Assembly: GCF_016859125.1 (NCBI RefSeq)
Contig: NZ_CP069338.1
Span: forward strand, 5,147,501-5,211,500
Length of the DNA: 64,000 bases
Origin: Archangium violaceum
GTDB lineage: Bacteria > Myxococcota > Myxococcia > Myxococcales > Myxococcaceae
Direction: 5' to 3'
Part shown: positions 46,142 to 55,908 of the stretch, piece by piece
Layout: each line of letters opens with the position of its first letter
Numbering within the stretch: the stretch's first letter is position 1
Translations under genes and position numbers: made by a program
Notes under the pieces: generated by a model
Seen by the model: the letters and a program-made list of their open reading frames with translations, nothing else
Databases searched by the model: none
Told to the model about the DNA's origin: nothing

Positions 46142-47955
46142 GTGAGAGGCAGTCGGGGCACGCCCGGATGGCCCCCATGCAGCAACAGGCTCCGAACGGG
46201 TTCACGCCGCGTTCGCTCCATGCCGTCTCCCCGCTGTCGTCCCCTCCGGCCGAGCTGACGCCGCGCGCGCTGTTGGCGGGCGGCCTCATCGGCTCGGTGT
46301 TGGCCGTCACCAACGTCTACATGGGGTTGAAGATGGGCTTCTGGGAGTCCGGCTGCGTGCTGTCCTCGCTGCTGGCCTTCGGTGGCCTGTCTGCGCTCGC
46401 CCGGCGTGGCGCTCCGCTGTCCCCGCTCGAGACGAACCTCTCCCAGACGACGGCCGTGTCGGTGGGCGCGATGCCCGCCAGCGCGGGGCTGTTGGGAGCG
46501 GTGCCCGCGCTCGCGCTCCTGGGCACGCAGCCTCCCGGCTGGGCGGTGGCGCTGTGGGGCGTGGGGTTGGGGACGCTCGGGGTGCTGTTCGCCTTCTCGC
46601 TGCGCCGGCGCCTGCTCGAGGACGAGGCGCTGCCGTTCCCCACCGGGGCGGCCACCGCGGAGCTCATCTCCACGCTGCACTCCACCGGCTCGGCCTATGC
46701 CTCGCGCGCGCGCGGCCTGTGGGTGAGCGGTCTCGCCTCCGTGGTGCTCACCTGGCTGAGGGATGCGCGTGGCCTCGTGCCCGTGTCCTCATTGCTGCCC
46801 GCGACGGTGCGGGTGGGTGGGCTCGGCGCGGACAGCCTGTTGCTGGGCGTCGGGTGGTACCCGATGCTGCTGGGCATTGGCGTGCTGGTGGGCCCCCAGG
46901 CGGGGCTGAGCATCCTGCTGGGCTCTCTGGTGGCGTGGGTGGGGCTGGCGCCGTGGCTGGTCCGCGCGGGGCTCGTCCAGGGAACTGACTTCAACCTCCT
47001 CTCCTCGTGGCTCCTCTGGCCGGGAGTGGGGTTGATGGCGGGCGCGGCGGCCACGTCGCTCGTGTCCCAGGTGCGCGCGCTACCGGCCGCGGTGGGTGAC
47101 CTGCGTGGGCTCGGGATGCACGGCGAGGGCTGGGAGTCCACGGCGGGCCGGTGGGTGGCGAGGGCGGTGCTTCCGTCCATCCTCCTCACGCTGGGCATGG
47201 CGTGGTTCGCCTTCCAGCTGAGCCCGCTCTACTTCCTCCTGGCGCTGGTGCTGGCCTTCCCGCTGTGCGCGGTGTGCGCCCGCGCGACGGGCCAGTCGGA
47301 CATCGCGCCCATCAGCCCCGTGGGGCAGCTCTCCCAGGGGGCCTTCGGCATGGTGGCGCCGGGGCAGCCCGGCCTCAACGTCGCCGCCGCCGCGGTGGTA
47401 TCGGGTGCCGCGTCCCACACGAGCGCGAGCCTGTGGTCGCTCCAGTCCGGACGCCTGCTGGGGGCCAGTGCCTCCCGCCAGCTCCTCGTCCAGCTCTCCG
47501 GGTTGTTGCTCGGCGCCGCCGTGGCCGTCCCCACCTACCTCCTGCTGGTGTCCGTGCACGGGCTGGGCTCACAGGCGTTGCCCGTGCCCACGGCCTTGCA
47601 GTTCAAGGCCGTGGCGGAGCTCACCTCGCGCGGGTTGGACGGAATGCCGCCCTCGTCCACGCTGGCCACGGGCCTGGCCTTCGCCCTGGGCGTCCTGCTC
47701 TCGGTGGGGGCGCGTGGGAAGCTGGCGCCCCTGCTGCCCTCGGCGGCGGCCATGGGCATCGGCTTCGTCGTGCCGGCCTACTACGCGGTGACGCTGTGCC
47801 TGGGCGCGCTGGTGGCCCTGGCCGTGCGCCGCCTCCGGCCTTCCTCCATGCAGACGGTCCAGTCGGCGGGCGCGGGCCTCATCGTCGGCGAGTCCCTCGT
47901 GGGCGTGCTCATCGCCGCGCTGCTCGCGCTCGGCTTCCTCCAGCCGCCGGGGTGA
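46138..47955 (+). CDS. OPT family oligopeptide transporter
   Basis: A 605-residue inner-membrane protein with about 14 hydrophobic helices. Family signatures: NVYMGLKMGFWESG in the first helix, PLETNLSQTTAVSVGAMPAS, EDEALPFPTGAATAELI and, mid-protein, SPVGQLSQGAFG. OPT members import peptides or metal chelates with protons. Translational coupling to the hybrid histidine kinase suggests that signalling and uptake are linked. The stop lies 1 nt from the convergent giant kinase stop. Confidence 0.9.
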   Translation: MSERQSGHARMAPMQQQAPNGFTPRSLHAVSPLSSPPAELTPRALLAGGLIGSVLAVTNVYMGLKMGFWESGCVLSSLLAFGGLSALARRGAPLSPLETNLSQTTAVSVGAMPASAGLLGAVPALALLGTQPPGWAVALWGVGLGTLGVLFAFSLRRRLLEDEALPFPTGAATAELISTLHSTGSAYASRARGLWVSGLASVVLTWLRDARGLVPVSSLLPATVRVGGLGADSLLLGVGWYPMLLGIGVLVGPQAGLSILLGSLVAWVGLAPWLVRAGLVQGTDFNLLSSWLLWPGVGLMAGAAATSLVSQVRALPAAVGDLRGLGMHGEGWESTAGRWVARAVLPSILLTLGMAWFAFQLSPLYFLLALVLAFPLCAVCARATGQSDIAPISPVGQLSQGAFGMVAPGQPGLNVAAAAVVSGAASHTSASLWSLQSGRLLGASASRQLLVQLSGLLLGAAVAVPTYLLLVSVHGLGSQALPVPTALQFKAVAELTSRGLDGMPPSSTLATGLAFALGVLLSVGARGKLAPLLPSAAAMGIGFVVPAYYAVTLCLGALVALAVRRLRPSSMQTVQSAGAGLIVGESLVGVLIAALLALGFLQPPG

Positions 47956-47956
47956 G

Positions 47957-50900
47957 TCACGCGGCGGGGCTGAGGCGCGCGCGCTCCAGGCTGCGCTGAA
48001 GACGGCGCCCCATGACGTTGGGGATCGTCCCGGCGCGGCGCAGTGCCTCCTCCAGGATGCGCACCGCCTCCACCTGCTCGCCTCGCCGCAGCAGCGCCAG
48101 GGCCTGCAACTCCAGCACCTCCAGTGGCTCCTGCTCCACCGAGTACTCGTTGGAGCGCGCCAGGAGTGCCTGCCATTCCTCGCAGCTGGCGTCCCGTGTG
48201 GCCAGGTCCACGGTGGAGAAGATGACCTCCTCCGAGGGGCTGAACTCCGCGCCGCTCTGCTTCAGCGTCTGGCGGATCTCCGTCAGCAGCTCGCGCGCCC
48301 GCTCGTTGCGTCCGGTGTAGGCCAGTGCCCGCGCCTGCAGCAGCAACGCCCAGGGCCTCGGGGCCATCTCCGGATGGTGCCGCTCCAGCTCGATGGCGCG
48401 GGCGATGTGGGGCGCCGCCGCCTCCGCGTCCCCCGCCTGGAGCAGCAGCTCGCCCATGTTGTGCTCGGCGAAGTACTCCCAACCCACCATGCCCAGCTCG
48501 CGCCCCAGGTGCATGAAGCGCTCCTGGTCCTGCATCGCGCCCTGGAAGTCGTTGCGTGCCACCCACAGGTTGCGCCGGTTGTTGATGGCGCTGCCCAGGT
48601 GCAGCCGATCCCCGCGCTCGGTGCACGCGGTGATGACCTCCTCGAAGATGCGCTCCGCCTCGTCCATGCGGCCGATGTTGGGCAGGATGACCCCGAGCAG
48701 CAGCTGGGCCACCACCCGCGACTCATAGCCCGCGTCCCCCAGCTTCCGGGCGCGCTCGGCCGCCTCCTGCAGGGGCTCGCAGCACTCCTCCCACTGGCCG
48801 TTGCGGAACTGCGCGCGCCCCAGGCCCAGCAGCAGCCGCACCTGGAGCAGCGGTGATTGCAGCTTCGAGCGGAAGGCCAGCTCCTGGGCCGCGTACACCC
48901 GCTCCTCGGAGCGCGCGTAGTCGTTGATCCAATCGTAGGCCATGGCCTCGTCCAGCAGCAGGTCCACCTCGTCGGAGAGGGCTCCCAGCTGCCGGGCCAG
49001 CTCGCGCGCCGCGGCGAAGTCCGCCAGTGAGTCCTCGTAGCGCCCCACGCGGTAGCGCATGAGGCCCCGCCCCCGGAGCACGGTGAGCCGGCGCCTGCGG
49101 TCCTCCGCGTCCAGCAGCTCGAGCGCGCGCGTATAGGTGGACTCGGCCTCGATGTACGCGTGCCGGCCGCGCGCGGACTCGGCCAGGTCGATGTAGAGGG
49201 CGGCGGCCTCGTCGCGCAGGCCCGCGGCGGCGGCGTGCAGGGCCAGACGGGGGAGGCGCTGGCGCTCGGCGGCGCCCGCCTCGCTCAGGTAGTACCGGAA
49301 GGCGGCGCGGTGGATGCGCACCCGGTCCGCCTCGGGCAGCGAGCGCTCCACCGTGGCGCGCAGCAGCTCGTTGCGGAAGCGGATGCCCTCCTGGCGGTGG
49401 CTCACCAACAGGCCCAGGTCCAACAGCCGGCGCGTGGCGTGGCGTGGATCCAACGGGAAGTCCGCCGCGCCTCCATCCTCCTCCAGCGCGTGCACCACGC
49501 CCTCGGCCTCGGCGGCGGTGAAGTCCGGGCCGAGCAACGCGCACAGCCGCGCGTGCGCGGCCAGCTCCACCGGCAGGGCGCCCATCTCCCGGTCCGCCAG
49601 CCAATCCACCAGCCGCAGCTCGGGCATGCGCTCCAGCTCGTCCGTGGCCAGGAACCAGCTCCCGCCGCTGGCGCGCTGGCGCACCAGGCCCTGACGCTTG
49701 AGGCCGCGCACCAACTCCACCAGGAAGAGGGGGATGCGCTGGGCGCGCTCGGTGAGGCGCTCGAGGGCGGCGACGGGGATGTTCTCCGCGGGGCGCAGCA
49801 GGGTGCGGCACAGCTCCACCGCGCTGGACGGAGCGAGGGCGCCGAGCTGCATCTCCTGACGGCGGGCGGCGCGCGTACCCCAGGAGGGGCGCAGGCGCTC
49901 GAAGCCCGGGCGCGCCAGCACGCACACCCAGAGGGGCAGGTGGGACTCGGCGAGCGCGGCGTACTCGAGCGCGTCCAGCGCCGTCTCCTCGGCGTAGTGC
50001 GCGTCGTCGAGGATGAGGCACAGGGGCTGGCGGCGGGCGCGCGCGGCCAGCAGCTCACCGGCGGCGCGCATGGCCAGGGAGCGCAGCGCGCCGGGTGCCG
50101 CCGCCCAGTTCTGCAGCCCGGCGGCCCCGGGGGCCAGCCACCCCAGGGTGGACGCCACGCCGGGCCACAGCTCCGTGGCCAGCTGCGCTCCCAGCAGCTC
50201 GAAGCACGTGGCTCGGCCCTCGTGGTCGGAGCCCGTCACCTCGGTGTCGCTGCGGAAGCCGTACAACGCGCCGCGCAGCAGCATGCGCAGGGTGCCCTCG
50301 GGATCGCCTTGCACCGGCTCGCGGGCGCGCCACGTGGCCACCTGCGCGTGGGGCAGGGCCACCTGGAGCTGCTGCGTGAGGGCGGCGCCCAGGTGCGTCT
50401 TGCCATGGCCCCGGTCCCCCAACACGGTGACGAGCGTGGGCGCGCCCTCCACCAGCGCCAGGCCCGCGCTCTCCATCAGCTCGGCCAGCTCGTTGCCGCG
50501 GCCCACCAGCACCCCGCTGCCATGCTGGAGGATGGTGACGTCCTCGCGCCCCATGGCGGTGGACACACGCCGGTAGATGCCGTCGCGATCCGGCACCGGC
50601 TCGCAGAGCAGATCCGGCAGGGCCTCGGCCGCAGCGGTGGTGAGCAGCAGGGGAGAGGCGTCCTCGTCGGTGGGGTAGCGATCCTTCCGGGAGAAGATGG
50701 GGCCGAGGTAGCGCGCGGGGCCCCCGGGACGGCGCTGCACCGTCACCGTGGCCACGTCCACCAGCGCGGCGGGCGCCAGACTCTGTGCGGCGAGACCCTC
50801 GGCGGCCTGCCGGGCGCGCTGCACGGGGTTCTCCCCCGCGTCCGGATCAAAGGCGCCGGCGAAGCGGGTACCCTCGTGGAAGGCCATCTGCCCGCCGAAG

Positions 50901-51988
50901 CTGGCGAGCGCCTTCTGCACGGTGATGGGGTTGGCGCCCGAGCGGAAGAAGAGCACCGCCACCGAGCGCCGCACCGGCGTGGGCGGCGTGGGCGAGGCCT
51001 TCTCCAGTGGGGGGAACAGGGACAGCACGGGGGAGGGCGGCTTCGCGGTGCTGGCCAGCGCCTCCTCGAGCGCGAGCTTCAGGGTGGCCACGGTGTCGTA
51101 GCGGCGCTCACGCTCCTTGGCGAGGCAGCGCAGCACGACCTGCTCGAGCGCGGTGGGCACGGGCACCAGCTCCGAGGGGCGCAGGGGCCGGCGCGCCAGG
51201 TGCGCGTGGATGACGTCGGCCGGGGTGCCGAAGAAGGGAGGCCGGCCGGTGAGCATCTCGTAGAGGAGGATGCCCAGGGAGTAGATGTCCGAGCGCACAT
51301 CCAGGTCCGCCTGGCCCGAGCACTGCTCGGGGGACATGTACTCGACGGTGCCCACGAAGGAGTCACCGATGGGGGGGGTGGGCTCCTCGGCGGAGGAGGG
51401 GACCTGGGTGTGCACGGGCCGCGCGAGGCCGAAGTCGAAGAAGCCGGCCGAGCGCGTGGCGTCATCGAGGAAGACGTTCTCCGGCTTGAGGTCGCCATGG
51501 AGGTAGCCGTGGCCGTGCACCGCCTCGAGCGCGTCCAGCAGGGCCCTCGAGCGTGAGGTGAGCTCGGCCAGCGGCATGGGGCCGGACAGCTGCGCCAGAC
51601 GCCGGGCCAGGGTGGGCAGGGTGATGAACTGCATGATGAGGAAGGGCGCGCCGCCGGGCAGGGTGCCCGAGTCGTGCACGGTGGGCACGGTGGGCGGGCC
51701 GATGACGCGCAGCACCTCGGCCTCGCGGGCGAGCTGGACGCGTGCCAGGGGCACCTCGGGATGGGCCACCTTGATGGCCACGTGCAGGCCGTCGTGCTCG
51801 CGCCGCGCGGAGTAGATCGTGCCGAAGCCGCCGCGCGCCACCACTCCCTCCTGGTGGTAGCCGGCAATGGCGAGCAACGGCTCCCTCCGACCAGGCCCCG
51901 TGAAGGGGGCTTGGGTCGGAGTGGCTCCTCGGGGACAGTGTGCGTGGGTCCCCTCCCAACGCTGCCCACATGTCACGCAACGCGGCAC
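47957..51988 (-). CDS. giant non-RD Ser/Thr kinase with AAA ATPase and TPR tail
   Basis: A 1,343-residue protein. It begins with a zinc-ribbon-like CVTCGQRW ... HC, then a kinase domain (about 45-310): ARGGFGTIYSA, VAIKVAH, catalytic HGDLKPEN (Gly for Arg, a non-RD kinase), DFGLARP, SPEQC. Around 500-800 is a STAND/AAA-type ATPase with a P-loop GDRGHGKTH and Walker B LCLILDDAH. The last ~450 residues are TPR-like repeats. This kinase-ATPase-TPR plan is common in myxobacteria. The start is a GTG with AGGA upstream. Confidence 0.87.
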   Translation of the reverse strand: MPRCVTCGQRWEGTHAHCPRGATPTQAPFTGPGRREPLLAIAGYHQEGVVARGGFGTIYSARREHDGLHVAIKVAHPEVPLARVQLAREAEVLRVIGPPTVPTVHDSGTLPGGAPFLIMQFITLPTLARRLAQLSGPMPLAELTSRSRALLDALEAVHGHGYLHGDLKPENVFLDDATRSAGFFDFGLARPVHTQVPSSAEEPTPPIGDSFVGTVEYMSPEQCSGQADLDVRSDIYSLGILLYEMLTGRPPFFGTPADVIHAHLARRPLRPSELVPVPTALEQVVLRCLAKERERRYDTVATLKLALEEALASTAKPPSPVLSLFPPLEKASPTPPTPVRRSVAVLFFRSGANPITVQKALASFGGQMAFHEGTRFAGAFDPDAGENPVQRARQAAEGLAAQSLAPAALVDVATVTVQRRPGGPARYLGPIFSRKDRYPTDEDASPLLLTTAAAEALPDLLCEPVPDRDGIYRRVSTAMGREDVTILQHGSGVLVGRGNELAELMESAGLALVEGAPTLVTVLGDRGHGKTHLGAALTQQLQVALPHAQVATWRAREPVQGDPEGTLRMLLRGALYGFRSDTEVTGSDHEGRATCFELLGAQLATELWPGVASTLGWLAPGAAGLQNWAAAPGALRSLAMRAAGELLAARARRQPLCLILDDAHYAEETALDALEYAALAESHLPLWVCVLARPGFERLRPSWGTRAARRQEMQLGALAPSSAVELCRTLLRPAENIPVAALERLTERAQRIPLFLVELVRGLKRQGLVRQRASGGSWFLATDELERMPELRLVDWLADREMGALPVELAAHARLCALLGPDFTAAEAEGVVHALEEDGGAADFPLDPRHATRRLLDLGLLVSHRQEGIRFRNELLRATVERSLPEADRVRIHRAAFRYYLSEAGAAERQRLPRLALHAAAAGLRDEAAALYIDLAESARGRHAYIEAESTYTRALELLDAEDRRRRLTVLRGRGLMRYRVGRYEDSLADFAAARELARQLGALSDEVDLLLDEAMAYDWINDYARSEERVYAAQELAFRSKLQSPLLQVRLLLGLGRAQFRNGQWEECCEPLQEAAERARKLGDAGYESRVVAQLLLGVILPNIGRMDEAERIFEEVITACTERGDRLHLGSAINNRRNLWVARNDFQGAMQDQERFMHLGRELGMVGWEYFAEHNMGELLLQAGDAEAAAPHIARAIELERHHPEMAPRPWALLLQARALAYTGRNERARELLTEIRQTLKQSGAEFSPSEEVIFSTVDLATRDASCEEWQALLARSNEYSVEQEPLEVLELQALALLRRGEQVEAVRILEEALRRAGTIPNVMGRRLQRSLERARLSPAA

Positions 51989-52278
51989 GTGGAGGATCCT
52001 ACCACCCCAACGGGTGACCCTCTCCTAAATGGCCTGCCCGGGTAGGAGACGGGTGGCGCCACGCCGGCCTCCGCGTGCGGCCTGCACCGGGAGTGACAGG
52101 CTCTCACTTGGCCGTGTCGATACGGGGTGTGGGTGTGGGTGTGATGCCCGTGGATGTCCAGGAGTGACCTGATGGGGAGGGTGTTCGCGCGAGGCGAGCG
52201 CGCGAGACGCACGCTGATGGACACCCCGGGTCCATCGTGGCCGGTCGTGGACTTCCTGTGTGGCATACCCGCCGGACG
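51989..52278. other. intergenic region, 290 bp
   Basis: It divides the giant kinase and the ABC binding-protein gene, which are transcribed apart. It carries a GT-rich microrepeat (GTGTGGGTGTGGGTGTG, 52127-52143). Presumably both promoters are here; none is obvious. Confidence 0.4.
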
Positions 52279-53589
52279 ATGTCTGGACGCCCCTTCCCCC
52301 TGGAACTGAGTCGCAGGCATTTCATGACGTGGGCGCTCGGAGCGGGGGCCTCCGTCGCCCTCGGCGGGTGCCGGGAGTCGAGCACGCCCAGGGAGCCGAG
52401 GAGCTCGACCGTCACGCTGACGTTCTGGAACGGCTTCACCGGAGGTGACGGCGAGTACATCAAGAAGCTCGTCGGGGACTTCAACAGGTCGACACCGGGC
52501 ATCCAGGTGAAGATGAACATCTACGTCTGGGCCGACTTCTTCCAGAAGGTCCCGGGCGCGGTCATCAGCGGACAGGCTCCCGATGTCTGCGTCATGCACA
52601 TCGACGACATCCCGACCAACGCCGCGCGCGGCATCCTGGTTCCGATCGATGACCTGGCCCAGACGCTCGGGCTGAAGGAATCCGATTACATCTCGCGGGA
52701 GGTGTGGCGGGGCGGCCTCTACAAGGGCAGACGCTACGGCATCCCGTTCGACATGCATCCGCTCGGGATGTTCTACAACAAGGCGGTCCTGCGGCGGGCC
52801 GGGCTCGACCCGGAGAAGCCGCCACGGACGCGCGACGAGTACATGGCGGCGCTCGAGCAACTCGAGAGGAACGGTATCCAGGGCCACTGGATGTCGCCCT
52901 TTCCCTTCACCGGGACACTCCAGTTCGAGTCCCTGCTGTGGCAGTTCGGCGGAGAGTTGTTCGACCCGGACGTCACCCGGGCGACCTTCGACTCCGACGC
53001 TGGCGTGAAGGCGCTGACGTGGATGGTGGACCTGGTGAAGAAGGGCTACAGCCCGCCGAACGTTGGCCAGGACGCGGACGTCATCGCGCTGCAGAACGGA
53101 GAGAACGCCTTCAACTGGAACGGCATCTGGCAGATCAACGCGTTCGACGAGGTGCCGCGGCTCGAGTGGGGAGTGGCGCCGATTCCGAGGATCGGCATAC
53201 AGGACGCGGTCTGGGGCAACTCCCACCAGTTCGTGCTGCTGAGGCAGCGCTCGCCGAACAAGGAGAAGCTGGAGGCCACGCGCGTCTTCATCCAGTGGAT
53301 GAGTCAGCGCTCCGTGGAGTGGCTCGCGAGCGGCAAGATTCCGGTGCTCAGGAGCGTGGCGGAGAGCCCGGAGTTCAACGCGATGGAGGCGCAGGTCCAG
53401 TTCGCCCGGCAGGCGCCGTACATCCGCTTCCCGCCAGCGGTCGCGGGCATCGCCGACGCGCTGGCGATGGTGGACAAGGCCGTGAACCAGGCGGTGCTCG
53501 GCAAGGCGTCGCCCGCCGACGCGCTGAAGTCGGCCGCGGCGCAGGCCACCCAGGTGGTGCGGGACAACCATGAGAAATACGGCGACTGA
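52279..53589 (+). CDS. ABC transporter solute-binding lipoprotein, Tat-exported
   Basis: A 436-residue family 1 (sugar-type) extracellular binding protein. The N-terminus has a twin-arginine motif (SRRHFMTWALG) and a lipobox (ALGGC). The mature part starts VTLTFWNGFTGGDGEYI and shows GIPFDMHPLGMFYNKAVLRRAGL, the family signature region. It should capture a carbohydrate and deliver it to the two permeases encoded next. I prefer the ATG at 52279 to the frame start at 52237, since it gives a normal signal length; its ribosome site is weak. No ATPase gene follows. Confidence 0.9.
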   Translation: MSGRPFPLELSRRHFMTWALGAGASVALGGCRESSTPREPRSSTVTLTFWNGFTGGDGEYIKKLVGDFNRSTPGIQVKMNIYVWADFFQKVPGAVISGQAPDVCVMHIDDIPTNAARGILVPIDDLAQTLGLKESDYISREVWRGGLYKGRRYGIPFDMHPLGMFYNKAVLRRAGLDPEKPPRTRDEYMAALEQLERNGIQGHWMSPFPFTGTLQFESLLWQFGGELFDPDVTRATFDSDAGVKALTWMVDLVKKGYSPPNVGQDADVIALQNGENAFNWNGIWQINAFDEVPRLEWGVAPIPRIGIQDAVWGNSHQFVLLRQRSPNKEKLEATRVFIQWMSQRSVEWLASGKIPVLRSVAESPEFNAMEAQVQFARQAPYIRFPPAVAGIADALAMVDKAVNQAVLGKASPADALKSAAAQATQVVRDNHEKYGD

Positions 53590-53594
53590 CCCTC

Positions 53595-54515
53595 ATGCGA
53601 ACGCAAGGCCCCCAACTGCAGAGCTTGAGTCCCGAGCCCCGGCCGATCCGTCGTGCGGGCCGCGCGACGCCGTACCTCTTCCTCGCCCCGTACCTGGTGC
53701 TGTTCGGGGTCTTCGTGGTGCTGCCGGCCCTCTACGGGTTGTGGATCAGCCTGCACGACTGGGACTTCCTGCTGCCTCGCAAGCCCTGGGTCGGATTGCG
53801 CAACTACCAGAACCTCTTCTCGCCGGAGTCGCGTGACTTCAGTGACTTCTGGCAGAGCATGAGGGCCACCGGACTGTTCACGCTGTTCAGCGTGCCGTTC
53901 CTCGTCACGGTGCCCCTGCTCGTCGCGCTGCTGCTCAACCGCGAGTTCCCCGGCCGCACGTTCTTCCGCGCCGTCTACTTCGCGCCCTACGTGCTCGGCG
54001 TGGCCGTGGTCGGCGTGCTCTGGCGGTTCCTGCTGGATCCCCACATCGGCCTGATCAACCAGAGCCTGTCCGCGACCATCCCGTGGACCACCGACGTGCC
54101 GTGGGCGTGGATCTCCCTGGTGGGCATGACGGTGTGGTGGACGCTGGGGTTCAACGCGATCATCTACCTCGCCGGGCTGCAGGACATCCCACGCGAGCTG
54201 TACGACGCCGCGAAGGTCGACGGGGCCACCCGCTGGCAGCGGTTCCTCCACGTCACGGTGCCGGGCTTGAAGCCGGTGCTGCTGCTCGTGCTCACGATGA
54301 CGCTCCTCGGCTCGGCCAACATGTTCGGCCAGTCGTACCTCGTCACCCGTGGCGCCCCGGCCAACGAGACGCGCACCGCGATCATGTTCATCGCCGACAC
54401 GGGCCTGCGCACCTTCCGCATGGGCAGCGCCGCGGCCATGAGCTACGTCCTCGCCCTCACGCTGCTGGTGATCAGCGCCTTCAACTTCCGCCTCCTCCGG
54501 CAGGAGGACACGTGA
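53595..54515 (+). CDS. ABC sugar permease, MalF/UgpA type
   Basis: A 306-residue inner-membrane permease with six helices. A basic lead precedes TPYLFLAPYLVLFGVFVVLP. The EAA loop that contacts the ATPase reads YDAAKVDGATRWQRFLHVT. It lies 5 nt after the binding-protein stop and overlaps the second permease by 1 nt (TGATG). Confidence 0.92.
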   Translation: MRTQGPQLQSLSPEPRPIRRAGRATPYLFLAPYLVLFGVFVVLPALYGLWISLHDWDFLLPRKPWVGLRNYQNLFSPESRDFSDFWQSMRATGLFTLFSVPFLVTVPLLVALLLNREFPGRTFFRAVYFAPYVLGVAVVGVLWRFLLDPHIGLINQSLSATIPWTTDVPWAWISLVGMTVWWTLGFNAIIYLAGLQDIPRELYDAAKVDGATRWQRFLHVTVPGLKPVLLLVLTMTLLGSANMFGQSYLVTRGAPANETRTAIMFIADTGLRTFRMGSAAAMSYVLALTLLVISAFNFRLLRQEDT

Positions 54516-55354
54516 TGCGCGCCACCACCCGCCCGCTCGCGCGGCTCCCGTTCTACGTCCTGCTCCTGCTGCTGACGTGGGTCTTCGTGGCGCCGCTGCT
54601 CTGGATGCTGAGCACGTCGCTGAAGACGAACGCCGACGCGACCCGGCTGCCGCCGTCGTGGATTCCGAGGCCCTTCACGACCGAGGCCTACGTCCCCCTG
54701 CTCTCGCTGGGCTCCGAGACGCCGGTGCTGCGCTGGTTCCTCAACAGCATCCTCACGGCCACGGCCAACGCGCTGCTGGTGGTGGGCACGTCCATCCTGG
54801 CCGCGTACGCCCTGGCCCGGCTGGAGTTCCCCGGCAGGCGGGTGCTGTTCGGGTTGATCGTCGGGACGCTGTTCATCCCGACCTTCGTGTTCCTGATTCC
54901 CAACTTCTTGATCGTCAACAGCCTCGGTTGGCTCGACTCGCTATGGGCGCTGATCGTGCCTGGCGCGGGGAGCGCCTTCGGCGTCTTCTTCATGCGCCAG
55001 TTCTTCACGTCACTGCCCCGGGAGCTGGAAGAGGCGGCGCTGATCGAGGGCGCCAATCAGTGGCAGATCTTCTACCGGGTCATCCTGCCGCTCTCCCGTC
55101 CCGGCATCGCGACGCTGACGGTGCTGTCGTTCCTCATCAACTACAACGACTTCATCTGGCCGGTGTACGTGCTGTTCAGCCCGGGGAGCTTCACGCTTCC
55201 GCCCGGGTTGTCCATCCTCCAGGGCGCCTACACGACGAACTATCCGGTGATCATGGCGGGTGGTGTCCTCGCCAGCATCCCGGCGATCATCCTGTTCGTG
55301 CTCGCCCAGCGGCACGTCATCGAGGGCGTCTCCCGAAGTGGCCTGAAGGGCTGA
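54515..55354 (+). CDS. ABC sugar permease, MalG/UgpE type
   Basis: A 279-residue inner-membrane permease, six helices. EAA loop: EEAALIEGANQWQIFYRVI. It has the LFIPTFVFLIPNFLIV segment typical of the second permease. A strong AGGAGG lies 6 nt before the ATG at 54515; a GTG at 54512 is also in frame. The importer lacks an ATPase gene here, so it probably borrows a shared MsmK/UgpC-type ATPase encoded elsewhere. Confidence 0.92.
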   Translation: MRATTRPLARLPFYVLLLLLTWVFVAPLLWMLSTSLKTNADATRLPPSWIPRPFTTEAYVPLLSLGSETPVLRWFLNSILTATANALLVVGTSILAAYALARLEFPGRRVLFGLIVGTLFIPTFVFLIPNFLIVNSLGWLDSLWALIVPGAGSAFGVFFMRQFFTSLPRELEEAALIEGANQWQIFYRVILPLSRPGIATLTVLSFLINYNDFIWPVYVLFSPGSFTLPPGLSILQGAYTTNYPVIMAGGVLASIPAIILFVLAQRHVIEGVSRSGLKG

Positions 55355-55438
55355 GACGGGTGACAGCTTACATCCTCCCCCGGCACCTCACGCTCCCCCA
55401 GGCACGGGTCTCCTCGTGTGCAAGCGGGCGGGGGAGGG

Positions 55439-55501
55439 CCGCTCCGCCCCTCGGTCTGGGGCCGTGGGTCATGGCACCTTGCACCGAGGGGGGAGCGGCT
55501 C
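55439..55501. repeat. long imperfect inverted repeat
   Basis: About 18 bp at 55439-55456 (GCCGCTCCGCCCCTCGGT) pairs, with one or two mismatches, with 55483-55501, leaving a 26-nt loop. It lies between the ABC operon and the small DUF5132-like gene. It might be a terminator or a REP-type remnant; there is no T-run. Confidence 0.45.
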
Positions 55502-55558
55502 CACCTAGAGGAGGTCAGGGGCTTCACGTGTCTCTGTCCAATCCCTGGAGGTGTCTGC

Positions 55559-55801
55559 GTGAAGTTCGATCTTCCCTCGTTCCTACTCGGCTCCGGTGCG
55601 GCTGCGAGCGCGGTGCTTTTCGGCAAGCGGCTGCGTCCGGTGCTGCTGGATCTGGCAACGCTCCTCTACCGTGCCACGGACTCGGTGCTGGCGAGGACGC
55701 CGATGAAGCAGGAGCACCTGGAGGAACTGCTGTTCAACGCCCGGGCCCGAGCGCGTCAGCTCACGGGAGGCTCCACGGCTCGTGCACAGGCCCAGGCGTA
55801 G
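55559..55801 (+). CDS. small DUF5132-like protein
   Basis: An 80-residue protein starting at a GTG with GGAGG 7 nt upstream. A hydrophobic N-terminal helix with Gly/Ala pattern (FLLGSGAAASAVLFG) is followed by a basic segment and an amphipathic helix with MKQEHLEELLFNARARA. This resembles short DUF5132-type membrane-associated proteins. The reading frame to 55418 is open, but the part upstream is inside the inverted repeat. Function unknown. Confidence 0.55.
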   Translation: MKFDLPSFLLGSGAAASAVLFGKRLRPVLLDLATLLYRATDSVLARTPMKQEHLEELLFNARARARQLTGGSTARAQAQA

Positions 55802-55908
55802 CTTCGTCTCACCGATTGGGCCCAGAGGCGTGGCCGAGGGGGTGCACCGTCAGGGAGCGGGTGGAGGGGGCGTCCGCGAGAGCATCACCGGCACCCGGGA
55901 GTTCTCGC

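Noticed and set aside
49160..51556. 798-codon plus-strand frame opposite the giant kinase
   Set aside because: Shadow of the kinase-ATPase-TPR gene.
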